Translations under genes and position numbers: made by a program
Part shown: one piece after another, positions 18,103 to 25,964 of the stretch
Layout: each line of letters starts with the position of its first letter
Numbering within the stretch: the first letter of the stretch is position 1
The notes under the pieces: generated by a model
Told to the model about the DNA's origin: nothing
Database searches by the model: none
The model's input: the letters and a program-made list of their open reading frames with translations, nothing else
NCBI RefSeq assembly: GCF_003003255.1
Contig: NZ_PVTD01000002.1
Span: 434,001 to 498,000 of the forward strand
DNA length: 64,000 nt
Origin: Aliiruegeria haliotis
Lineage (GTDB): Bacteria > Pseudomonadota > Alphaproteobacteria > Rhodobacterales > Rhodobacteraceae
Direction: 5' to 3'

Positions 18103-19350
18103 TCAGCCCATCGCGGGAAGGCGCGCCAGCGTGCGTTCCAGCTGCTGCCCCCGATCGGGCCAGAGTTCACTGGCCAGCTCGGTGATCATCCGAGCCTGTC
18201 CGAAGGACCCCATTGCGATCAGCTTGTTGATGAGCTTCCAGCAGAAGGTGAAGTTCTCCGTCTGCCCGGTGGCGATTTCCAAAACCTCGGCAACGCAACC
18301 GTCGTGGCCCAGTTTCTCGTATTCCGCGACCAGCGCGTTCCAGTAGCGCTGGTTTCTCGGGTGGGCGACAACGAGCCGCTCGATCCCCTGCAGACCTTCG
18401 TCAATCTTGCCGAGACTGACCCGGGCAGAGGCAAGTGCGATGTCCAGCTCCGGCTGGTTTCCATGGTCTTCGATTGCCGCACTCGCAATGTCGAATGCCC
18501 ATTCCGGGTGTCCTCGCTTGGTGCAGGCGAGCGACAGGCGGGCGAGGTGGGCGGGCCATGCCCGGCGGGCACGGCGCAGCAACCGCGCCACCTCCAGCCG
18601 GTCAGCGGCGAAAACAGCCAGCGCGATGGGCGCCAGCCCGTCGGCGGCGACCAGCGCAGCACCTGTCCAATGGCCGCAATGGTCCATCGACACGGTGAAT
18701 TGCCCATCGGTGGCCGGTATCATGGTCGCCTGCGCAGTATCGAACACGTCCCCGGGGTCCCACGCCACAATCACATGCCGCGTCAGGTGGCGCGGCTTGA
18801 TCGCCATTTCGGCGTGTAGTTCGGGGTCATGGTGGCGGCCGAACATCCCGCTCCCCGCCCCCGCGTTCGAAGGCGAAATATCGCTCTGCGGCGACAGTGC
18901 CAAGGTTGTGGCACAACCGGCGGCCCCACCGTAGCGCAACGCGCCGTAGCCCCCCATGGAAACCCCGAACGCCAATGCATCGGAGCCGACGCGGGCAGCG
19001 AGGAGCGCGCAGACCTCCTGCATTTCACGCGATGGATACCAGTGCGGCGCCTTCGGGACGATTTCATAGACATGGTACTCCCCCGGGCGGATCATGCCGC
19101 TGCGAAACGCCTCTGCCGCGCCGGGGCTCCGCTCGCTGTCAAAGTACACGATACTGCGCGCGCCCGAGGGATCTGCCGCGGGTGTGTGAATCACCTGGAC
19201 AAACGCGCCGTCATGCAGAAGGCCGGTCGGTCCTTCCGCGTCGGAATTGTCCTGCTGGTCGGGAAGCACGTCTGGAGAGAGCATCCTTGAACTCGTTTTT
19301 CTTGCGTCGGCAGGCAGCATCCCGAGAGAATGCGCCAATTTCATGACCAT
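18103..19350 (-). CDS. Alpha/beta-hydrolase-like protein with TPR-like C-terminus
   Basis: The 415-residue protein has a nucleophile elbow in LAFGVSMGGYGALRYGG (G-x-S-x-G) near residue 130 and a late histidine in MDHCGHWTGAA, consistent with an alpha/beta-hydrolase fold. The second half (from about 235) is all-helical with TPR-like spacing (LARLSLACTKRGHPEWAFDI; LGKIDEGLQGIERLVVAHPR). The start is uncertain: ATGs at 19350 and 19344 have no clear ribosome-binding site, and internal starts near residues 11 and 23 are possible. It is the first gene of a pair with the GSCFA gene and is divergent from the glycosyltransferase. No specific substrate can be named. Confidence 0.82.
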   Translation of the reverse strand: MVMKLAHSLGMLPADARKTSSRMLSPDVLPDQQDNSDAEGPTGLLHDGAFVQVIHTPAADPSGARSIVYFDSERSPGAAEAFRSGMIRPGEYHVYEIVPKAPHWYPSREMQEVCALLAARVGSDALAFGVSMGGYGALRYGGAAGCATTLALSPQSDISPSNAGAGSGMFGRHHDPELHAEMAIKPRHLTRHVIVAWDPGDVFDTAQATMIPATDGQFTVSMDHCGHWTGAALVAADGLAPIALAVFAADRLEVARLLRRARRAWPAHLARLSLACTKRGHPEWAFDIASAAIEDHGNQPELDIALASARVSLGKIDEGLQGIERLVVAHPRNQRYWNALVAEYEKLGHDGCVAEVLEIATGQTENFTFCWKLINKLIAMGSFGQARMITELASELWPDRGQQLERTLARLPAMG

Positions 19351-19488
19351 TGTGCAGTCGGCCCGGACAACCAGACCCGTGTCGTGGCCTCGTGTCCGGG
19401 CGCGGTCTGCGTCTACAAATCTCTTGCGTTTTTGGCGTCAATTGCCTTTCTGCGCGGAGTTTGCCCTGAACTGGTAACCAAATTCAAA

Positions 19489-20586
19489 ATGCCCATGAAA
19501 CGTACCCCGACCGACCGCCCTCATCGGGTCTTCCACCTCTTGACGTCGATCCGAAACGAGGGCCCCTACATCGTCGAATGGATTGCACATCACCGCGCAC
19601 TCGGCGTGGAGCGTTTCACCTTCTTCCACAACGATTGCGACGACGGGGCGGACCAGATCCTGCGACGGCTGCAGGAGCTTGGCGTGATAGAGGCTTTCGA
19701 CAACCCGGTCCGCGAAGATCAGAATCCACAGTTCGTCGCCGCGCGTCGGGCCGGAGAATTGCAAAGCATCAACAGCTCCGATTGGGTCGCCTTTCTCGAC
19801 GTCGACGAGTTTCTCGACGTGCGGTGTGGCACACGGACACTCGATGCGCTGATCGATGCGGTGGGAGAGGACACTGACGCGATCTCTTTCAACTGGCGTT
19901 TCATGGGAAGTGGCGGGCAGGTCACCTTCGAGGACAATCCGGTGATGGAGCGGTTTGTGACCGGCAACCGGATCGGGGAGCTCGACCACCGGCGGTACAG
20001 GGGCATCAAGACCCTGTTCCGGCCACAGAAATTCGGTCGTATCTCTTTGCACCGCCCGATGCTGAAATCGGCCGATACGCCCGGGGAATGCGGGTTGAGG
20101 TGGGTCAACGGGTCCGGAAACCCCATGGGTGTGGAGATCTTCCAAAGTGGCTATCAGACTGGGGCCGACGCGCTCGGCTACGATCTTGCGTACTTGAACC
20201 ACTACGCCGTGCGGTCCCGCGAAGAATACCTGCTGAAGCGGATGCGCGGGTCGGCGCGCCCGTCCCACAGGCGTTCACGCTTCGGTTTTCGCTACTGGGA
20301 TGATTGCGACTTCAACACCTCCGTGGAGCCTCGAATCCCCACCGAGGGAATGCTGCGCGAGCGTGCGGCTTTGCTTGCGGACGCCGAACTTGCGCGATTG
20401 CACCATAACTGCGTCGAGATATCCCGTGCTAAACTGGCGACACTTCGCGACACGCCGGAAGCGGCGAAGTTCCTCGCCGGAAAACTGCCGGGCGTGCCAC
20501 CGCGCATCCTCCGCCGGATCGGGCGGATCTACAGGAAGTTCACCGGGCCGGATTCTGCTGCCGCGGACAAGGCCCCGAAAGCGTAG
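19489..20586 (+). CDS. Glycosyltransferase family 2-type protein
   Basis: The 365-residue protein fits the Glyco_tranf_2_4 group. The N-terminal SIRNEGPYIVEWIAHHRAL, VERFTFFHNDCDDGAD and WVAFLDVDEFLDVR (the DxD-type metal/nucleotide-sugar motif) are characteristic. LFRPQKFGRISLHRPMLK and LAYLNHYAVRSREEYLLKRM follow. The ATG at 19489 was chosen; one six bases downstream is equally possible, and an upstream extension looks non-coding. It starts about 140 bases from the divergent hydrolase gene, and its 3' end overlaps soxG by 58 bases. Together with the two esterase-like neighbours it suggests a glycan assembly or decoration locus. Confidence 0.9.
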   Translation: MPMKRTPTDRPHRVFHLLTSIRNEGPYIVEWIAHHRALGVERFTFFHNDCDDGADQILRRLQELGVIEAFDNPVREDQNPQFVAARRAGELQSINSSDWVAFLDVDEFLDVRCGTRTLDALIDAVGEDTDAISFNWRFMGSGGQVTFEDNPVMERFVTGNRIGELDHRRYRGIKTLFRPQKFGRISLHRPMLKSADTPGECGLRWVNGSGNPMGVEIFQSGYQTGADALGYDLAYLNHYAVRSREEYLLKRMRGSARPSHRRSRFGFRYWDDCDFNTSVEPRIPTEGMLRERAALLADAELARLHHNCVEISRAKLATLRDTPEAAKFLAGKLPGVPPRILRRIGRIYRKFTGPDSAAADKAPKA

Positions 20587-21095
20587 CCCGCCACGGATCG
20601 GAAGCAGACCAGAGATATGGTTCCCGTCTCGTCGATCCAGAACGCGGCGGGAACCTGCGCCAACCGGCTGCGGCGCATCTCTCCCGGGCCAAAGGCGGCC
20701 GGTGACAGGTCGACCGGGCACAGGCGTGCCAGCACCTCGCGCGCGCCCTCGCCGGAGATCCGGAACAACGCCCGCGCATCAGAGACATCGACCGCGAGGT
20801 GGTACACGCCCTCAAGCGCCTGCGAGAGCGAGGCAACCGTCGTGCCGGCTTCCTCGTAGGGCACCAGGAGAAGAAGCTCGTCCGGAGACATCCAAGCCAC
20901 CGCGGTGTTACCTGCCTGGACCATCTCACGTTGACCGGGCAGATCACAGCCCGTGAGATCCTTTACCACCGCGGCGAGCGTCTCGTCGGCAAGGTCCCCC
21001 CGAAGCAATACCATGCCTTGAAGCGCCGCTTCGCGAACAGCCGCAACCGGCCCTTGCATGCTCGCCCCGTTCAGGGCCGTCATTGCATCAGACAT
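20529..21095 (-). CDS. soxG: Sarcosine oxidase subunit gamma
   Basis: SoxG is the gamma subunit of heterotetrameric sarcosine oxidase, which oxidises sarcosine to glycine and passes the one-carbon unit to tetrahydrofolate. The 188-residue product has the folate-binding-like pattern of the family: AGNTAVAWMSPDELLLLVPY, HLAVDVSDARALFRISGEGA and FGPGEMRRSRLAQVPAAFW. It overlaps the soxA 3' end by eight bases and is last in the soxBDAG operon. It converges with the glycosyltransferase gene. Confidence 0.94.
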   Translation of the reverse strand: MSDAMTALNGASMQGPVAAVREAALQGMVLLRGDLADETLAAVVKDLTGCDLPGQREMVQAGNTAVAWMSPDELLLLVPYEEAGTTVASLSQALEGVYHLAVDVSDARALFRISGEGAREVLARLCPVDLSPAAFGPGEMRRSRLAQVPAAFWIDETGTISLVCFRSVAGYAFGALSAAAESGPVNFL

Positions 21096-24000
21096 CCTGC
21101 TTCTCCCCGTCCGGATCGTAGAACACCGGGCTGACGATCTTTGCCTCGATCGTGCCGCCGTCGGTCTTGCCGAACCGGATCACCTCGCCCATTCGGTCGG
21201 GACCGTGCTTGACCAGCCCCATGGCAATACCACGCCCGAGCGTCGGCGAATGGTAGCTGGAAGTGACCCGCCCGATTGTATTTCGCTGGCCGTTGGCATT
21301 GTCGCCTTCGCCGAGCGCATAGGCGCCATCCGGCAGAACCGAGCCATCGAGCGTCTCCAGCCCCACGAGCTTCCAGCGATCGGGGCTGGTCATGAAGGAT
21401 CGTTGCTGTGCCCGCTTGCCGAGGTAGTCGTCCTTCTTTTTCGAGATCGCCCAGTCAAGGCCAAGATCCTGCGGGATCACGGTGCCATCTGTCTCGTCGC
21501 CGATCATGATGAAGCCCTTTTCGGCACGCATGATGTGCAGCGCCTCGGTGCCATATGCCGTGGCGCCGAACTCGACGCCTGCCGCGAACAGCTTGTCCCA
21601 AAGCGCGCGGGCACGGCCAGCGGGCACGGCAATCTCGTAGCTCAACTCGCCGGAGAAGGAGATCCGGTAGATCCGGACCGGCGTTCCAGCCAGTTCGCCG
21701 TCGGCCCAGCCCATGAAGGGCAGCGCCTGGCGGGAGACATCCATGCCGCCCAGCCGTTCAAGGACCTTGCGCGCATTCGGCCCGACGACAGCGATCTGGC
21801 CGCACTGCTCCGTGACGTTGGCGACATATACCTTCCAGTCCCACCACTCACATTGCAGCCAGTCCTCCATCCAGCCATGAATGCGGTCTGCGCCGCCCGA
21901 CGTGGTGTGGCAGAGGAAGGTATCCTCGTCGATTCGCGCCACCACGCCGTCGTCGGACAGGAACCCGTTCTCGTTGCACATCAACCCGTATCGGCAACGC
22001 CCCGGCTTCAGCGTCGACATCTTGTTGGTGTAGAGCATGTCGAGGAAACGACCGGCATCGGGGCCTTTCACCACGAGCTTGCCGAGGGTCGAGGCGTCGA
22101 GCAGACCCAGAGAAGCGCGGGTTGTGCGAACCTCGCGTTGCACGGCCTGCTCGATGGTCTCCCCGGGCTGCTGGTAGCAATAGGGGCGCCGCCAATGGCC
22201 GACAGGTTCCCAATAGGCACCATTGGCCTCGTGCCACTCGTGCATCGGGGTCCGGCGCAGGGGCTGGAAGATCTCGCCCCGGGCTTCGCCGGCGATGGAG
22301 CCGAAGGAAATCGGCTGGTAGGGTGGTCGGAAGGTCGTGGTGCCCACCTGGGGAATCTCCGCCCCCAGAGAACCGGCAAGTATCGCCAGACCGTTGATGT
22401 TGCTCAACTTGCCCTGATCATTTGCCATCCCCAGCGTGGTGTATCGCTTGGTCAGCTCGACGCTTTCGTACCCTTCCTGTGCGGCCAGTTGCACGTCGGA
22501 GACCTTAACGTCGTTCTGGAAGTCCAGGAACATCTTGCTACGCAACTCCGGCAGCGCCTGTTCCGGCATCACCCAGACGGGCTTCATCGGCGCCTCTTCC
22601 GCGTCCGCGGCCCGAGCCGCTGCGCTTTTGGCGGTGAAACCTGCGGCTCGGGCCGCCGCTGCTCCGGCTGCGGAGGCGTCCTGCAAGACCGAGCCAGTCC
22701 CCATCGCGCCAGAGGCAATGCCCGCCGTCCGAACGAAAACCTCCCCTTCCGCGCCCGTCGGCGCCCGGTTCGGGTCGGGATGGAAATGGGCATTCTCGTC
22801 CGACCACGTCAGCTTGCCACCGCAATGCGACCACAGGTGTACCACGGGCGACCAGCCGCCCGACATCGCGACGCTGTCGCATTCGACCGGCGCCCCTGCC
22901 CCGCCCGTGCCGTTGGCACGGCAGAGCATGACCCCCTCAACGCCCTTCTTTCCCTTCACTTTCATCACGGCCGCGCCGGTCTCCACGGCGACACCGCGCC
23001 GCGACACCTCGCGGGCAAGCGGGCTGTTCACGCGGTCGCGCACGTCGATCACGACGGGCACTTCCAGACCGGCGTCGATCAGCGTCAGTGCCGTGCGATA
23101 GGCGTCGTCATTGTTGGTGACAATCACCGTGCGATGACCCGGGGCGACGCCAAAATTGACCACATAATCCCGCACGGCGGAGGCGAGCATCACGCCGGGC
23201 AGGTCGTTTCCGGCAAAGCTCAGCGGGCGTTCGATGGCCCCTGTGGCGGTGACGATCTGGCGGGCCCGGATCTTCCAGAGCCGGTGACGTGGCCCTTCGG
23301 CCTCCGGTGCGTGGTCGGTCAGGCGTTCGTAGGCGAGCGCATATCCATGGTCGTAGACCCCCGCCCCCATGCAACGCGTGCGCAGCCTGACGTTTTTCAT
23401 CGTGCCAAGGGTCTGAAGCGTCTCGTTGATCCAGACTTCAGCAGGCTGGCCCTCAATCTCCGCCCCGTCTACCGGCGCCCTGCCTCCCCAATGCGCTGCC
23501 TGCTCGACCAGCATCACCGTCGCGCCGGATTTTCCCGCCGTGAGCGCTGCCTGTAGCCCGGCAATCCCGCCACCAACAATCAGGAGGTCGACGAAGGCGT
23601 GGAAATGCTCATAGGTGTCGCAATCTTCTTCCTTGGGAGGCAGGCCGGAGGCTGCGGCCTCCCGGATCACCGGCTCGTAGATGTGCATCCAGAAGGACCG
23701 TGGCCAGATAAAGGTCTTGTAGTAGAACCCCGCCGGCATCATCGAGGCGAACCACTGGTTCACGGCCATTGCATCGAACCCCAGCGACGGCCAGGCGTTC
23801 TGGCTCATCGCGCTGAGCCCGTCGAAGAGTTCCGTCGTTGTGGCGCGCTGGTCGGGCTCGAACCGTTTGCCCTGGCCGAGTCCCACAAGGGCGTTGGGTT
23901 CCTCCGGTCCACTTGCGAGAATGCCGCGCGGACGGTGATACTTGTAGGACCGGTTGACGATGCCCTGTCCGTTGGCGAGCAACGCGGAGGCGAGGGTGTC

Positions 24001-24096
24001 ACCCTCCAATCCCTGCATCCTTTTGGAATCGAAAGTGAAACCGACGGGGGCATCGCGGTTCACGAGGCGCCCGCCCTGTGGCAGTCGGTGGCTCAC
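21088..24096 (-). CDS. soxA: Sarcosine oxidase subunit alpha
   Basis: SoxA (1002 residues, the usual size) carries the NAD and folate sites of heterotetrameric sarcosine oxidase. In order it has an N-terminal 2Fe-2S-like region that has lost its cluster (VGFTFDSKRMQGLEGDTLAS, HRPRGILASGPEEPNALVGL). A dinucleotide-binding domain follows with VDLLIVGGGIAGLQAALTAG near residue 170 and a second disulphide-oxidoreductase-like part. A C-terminal glycine-cleavage-T-type folate domain lies from about residue 610 (TRASLGLLDASTLGKLVVKG; IRISFSGELSYE-like stretch, read here as YRISFSGELSYEIAVPAG). The start overlaps soxD by four bases. Confidence 0.96.
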   Translation of the reverse strand: MSHRLPQGGRLVNRDAPVGFTFDSKRMQGLEGDTLASALLANGQGIVNRSYKYHRPRGILASGPEEPNALVGLGQGKRFEPDQRATTTELFDGLSAMSQNAWPSLGFDAMAVNQWFASMMPAGFYYKTFIWPRSFWMHIYEPVIREAAASGLPPKEEDCDTYEHFHAFVDLLIVGGGIAGLQAALTAGKSGATVMLVEQAAHWGGRAPVDGAEIEGQPAEVWINETLQTLGTMKNVRLRTRCMGAGVYDHGYALAYERLTDHAPEAEGPRHRLWKIRARQIVTATGAIERPLSFAGNDLPGVMLASAVRDYVVNFGVAPGHRTVIVTNNDDAYRTALTLIDAGLEVPVVIDVRDRVNSPLAREVSRRGVAVETGAAVMKVKGKKGVEGVMLCRANGTGGAGAPVECDSVAMSGGWSPVVHLWSHCGGKLTWSDENAHFHPDPNRAPTGAEGEVFVRTAGIASGAMGTGSVLQDASAAGAAAARAAGFTAKSAAARAADAEEAPMKPVWVMPEQALPELRSKMFLDFQNDVKVSDVQLAAQEGYESVELTKRYTTLGMANDQGKLSNINGLAILAGSLGAEIPQVGTTTFRPPYQPISFGSIAGEARGEIFQPLRRTPMHEWHEANGAYWEPVGHWRRPYCYQQPGETIEQAVQREVRTTRASLGLLDASTLGKLVVKGPDAGRFLDMLYTNKMSTLKPGRCRYGLMCNENGFLSDDGVVARIDEDTFLCHTTSGGADRIHGWMEDWLQCEWWDWKVYVANVTEQCGQIAVVGPNARKVLERLGGMDVSRQALPFMGWADGELAGTPVRIYRISFSGELSYEIAVPAGRARALWDKLFAAGVEFGATAYGTEALHIMRAEKGFIMIGDETDGTVIPQDLGLDWAISKKKDDYLGKRAQQRSFMTSPDRWKLVGLETLDGSVLPDGAYALGEGDNANGQRNTIGRVTSSYHSPTLGRGIAMGLVKHGPDRMGEVIRFGKTDGGTIEAKIVSPVFYDPDGEKQDV

Positions 24097-24416
24097 GTGC
24101 GTCCCTCCCAGTTCGGACGTCGCGCCCTGATCCGATCGGCGATCTCGGCGGGCGGTTCAGTGGTTTGTGCGCTGTAGGTTCCGAAGACCTCCAACGTGGT
24201 GGTGCAACGCGCCGCGAGGAACCACTTGCCGCAGCCATTGGCATGGCGCCAGCGTTCGAAATGCACGCCCATCGGATTGTCGCGATCGAAGAGATACGCT
24301 TCGAAATCCTCGTCGGAAGAGCCGGGACCGTGGCGTTTCAGATGCGCCTGCCCGCCCGGTGCAAGCTCGGTTTCGTCACACTGGATGCCGCAATACGGGC
24401 ATTGGAGGATCAGCAT
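24093..24416 (-). CDS. soxD: Sarcosine oxidase subunit delta
   Basis: SoxD is the small zinc-binding subunit of heterotetrameric sarcosine oxidase. The 107-residue product starts MLILQCPYCGIQCDETELAP with a CxxC pair. It continues with FDRDNPMGVHFERWRHANGC and GKWFLAARCTTTLEVFGTYS, which together supply the Cys and His zinc ligands and match the family throughout. It overlaps soxA by four bases and follows soxB after an 85-base gap that holds a repeat hairpin. Confidence 0.96.
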   Translation of the reverse strand: MLILQCPYCGIQCDETELAPGGQAHLKRHGPGSSDEDFEAYLFDRDNPMGVHFERWRHANGCGKWFLAARCTTTLEVFGTYSAQTTEPPAEIADRIRARRPNWEGRT

Positions 24417-24448
24417 TTGGATGTCCCCTCGGGATGGCTATGGCGGGA

Positions 24449-24493
24449 CCGGGGGGCCAGCCCCCCGGAGCCCCCAGGGATATTTGCGGAAAG
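24449..24493 (+). repeat. Intergenic palindromic repeat between soxB and soxD
   Basis: CCGGGGGG (24449-24456) and CCCCCCGG (24461-24468) form a perfect eight-base stem with a CCAG loop, followed by GAGCCCCCAGGGATATTTGC and GGAAAGATG. The combination of a G/C-run hairpin with a GGGATATTT tail is a common dispersed intergenic element in genomes of this bacterial family, which I know from general experience rather than from this window. Here it lies inside the sox operon and may limit or stabilise parts of the transcript. Confidence 0.6.
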
Positions 24494-24501
24494 ATGATGC
24501 A

Positions 24502-25749
24502 TCAGTGGGCAACCCCGGCGGCAACGCTTTCGTCGATAAAGCGGCCTTCACGAAAACGGTCGAGGCCGAACTCGGCGGCCAGCGGTCCGGGTTCGCCCTT
24601 TGCCACCAGCTCTGCCATTGCCCACCCCGATCCCGGGATCGACTTGAAGCCGCCGGTGCCCCAGCCGCAGTTGATGAAGGTGTTGCCGAGCGGCGTTTTC
24701 GAGATGATCGGAGAGCGGTCGCCGGTCATGTCGACGATCCCGCCCCACTGGCGCATCATCTTCAGTCGGGAAATCATCGGGAAGGTCTCGACCAGGGCAC
24801 GCACGGTTTCCTCGACGTGGTGGAAGGAGCCCCGCTGCGTATAGTTGTTGTAGCCGTCCGCACCGCCACCGATCACCATTTCGCCCTTGTCGGACTGGCT
24901 CATGTAGCCGTGAACGGTGTTGGCCATGACGACGCAGTCCATGCAGGGCTTGATCGGTTCGGAGACCAGCGCCTGAAGCGCCACGGATTCGATCGGCAAA
25001 CGGAACCCGGCCATGCCGGCAAGGTGACCCGAGTGGCCAGCCACGACGATGGCGAGCTTGTCGCAGGCGATGTCGCCTTTGGTGGTTGTCACGCCGGTGA
25101 CGGTGCCGCCGTCCGACCGGACACCTGTGACTTCGCATTTCTGGATGATATCCATGCCCATACCTGAGCAGGCCCGTGCATAGCCCCAGGCGACGGCATC
25201 GTGACGGGCGGTTCCGCCCCTCGGCTGCCACAAGGCTCCGAGCACGGGGTAGCGCGGCCCGTCGATGTTGATGATCGGCACGATCTCCTTCACACGCTCG
25301 GGGCCGACAAACTCCGTCTCCACGCCTTGCAGGGCATTGGCATGGGCGGTCCGTTGGTAGCCGCGCACCTCGTGGTGGGTCTGTGCCAGCATCAGCACGC
25401 CACGGGGCGAGAACATTGCGTTGTAGTTTACATCCTGGCTGAAGGTTTCGTAGAGGCTGCGCGATTTCTCGTAGATCGCCGCCGAAGGATCCTGAAGGTA
25501 GTTTGAGCGGATGATCGTGGTGTTGCGCCCGGTGTTGCCGCCGCCGAGCCAGCCCTTCTCGAGCACCGCAATATCCCGAATGCCGTAGTTCTTGCCGAGG
25601 TAGTAAGCCGTTGCGAGGCCATGTCCCCCTGCCCCGATGACGATCACCTTATAGTGTTTTTTCGGGTCCCGAGAGCGCCATGCACGGTTCCACCCGGTGT
25701 GGTGGCGCAGGGCTTCGCGGGCGATGGCAAAGGCAGAATAGCGGCGCAT
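24502..25749 (-). CDS. soxB: Sarcosine oxidase subunit beta
   Basis: SoxB is the catalytic flavoprotein subunit, with FAD and covalently bound FMN. The 415-residue product has the dinucleotide motif KVIVIGAGGHGLATAYYLGK near residue 33, the conserved EKGWLGGGNTGRNTTIIRSN that follows, and the C-terminal TGDRSPIISKTPLGNTFIN and NCGWGTGGFKSIPGSGWAMA. The start MRRYSAFAIAREALRHHTGW has an AAAGGA site. It is first in soxBDAG; the 215-base divergent gap with ccmI should contain the operon promoter. Not to be confused with sulfur-oxidation sox genes. Confidence 0.96.
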   Translation of the reverse strand: MRRYSAFAIAREALRHHTGWNRAWRSRDPKKHYKVIVIGAGGHGLATAYYLGKNYGIRDIAVLEKGWLGGGNTGRNTTIIRSNYLQDPSAAIYEKSRSLYETFSQDVNYNAMFSPRGVLMLAQTHHEVRGYQRTAHANALQGVETEFVGPERVKEIVPIINIDGPRYPVLGALWQPRGGTARHDAVAWGYARACSGMGMDIIQKCEVTGVRSDGGTVTGVTTTKGDIACDKLAIVVAGHSGHLAGMAGFRLPIESVALQALVSEPIKPCMDCVVMANTVHGYMSQSDKGEMVIGGGADGYNNYTQRGSFHHVEETVRALVETFPMISRLKMMRQWGGIVDMTGDRSPIISKTPLGNTFINCGWGTGGFKSIPGSGWAMAELVAKGEPGPLAAEFGLDRFREGRFIDESVAAGVAH

Positions 25750-25964
25750 GGGGTTCCTTTACTCTGGCGGGGCGGCACCGCGCGGGGGCGGCACGGATCA
25801 CGATATGACTTTTCTCTCCGATTCAGAACCATGATACGCCCGCCTGCGGCATACTGCGGCGCGGAAACGACCTTGTGACGGACCCATGGTCGCGGGGGGC
25901 TTTGCCCGGGCGGCCGGTCGCGATAGATGGGGGGACACTGCCGAGCTGATCGCCTGGAGGGCGC

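Noticed and set aside
21058-23556. Plus-strand open frame of 832 codons inside soxA
   Set aside because: soxA on the other strand is a clear full-length match to its family. Long antisense frames are expected in GC-rich DNA where third positions are G or C.
20529-25749. Sulfur-oxidation sox genes
   Set aside because: The symbols soxBDAG here mean sarcosine oxidase; the flavin and folate-domain motifs exclude thiosulfate oxidation proteins.
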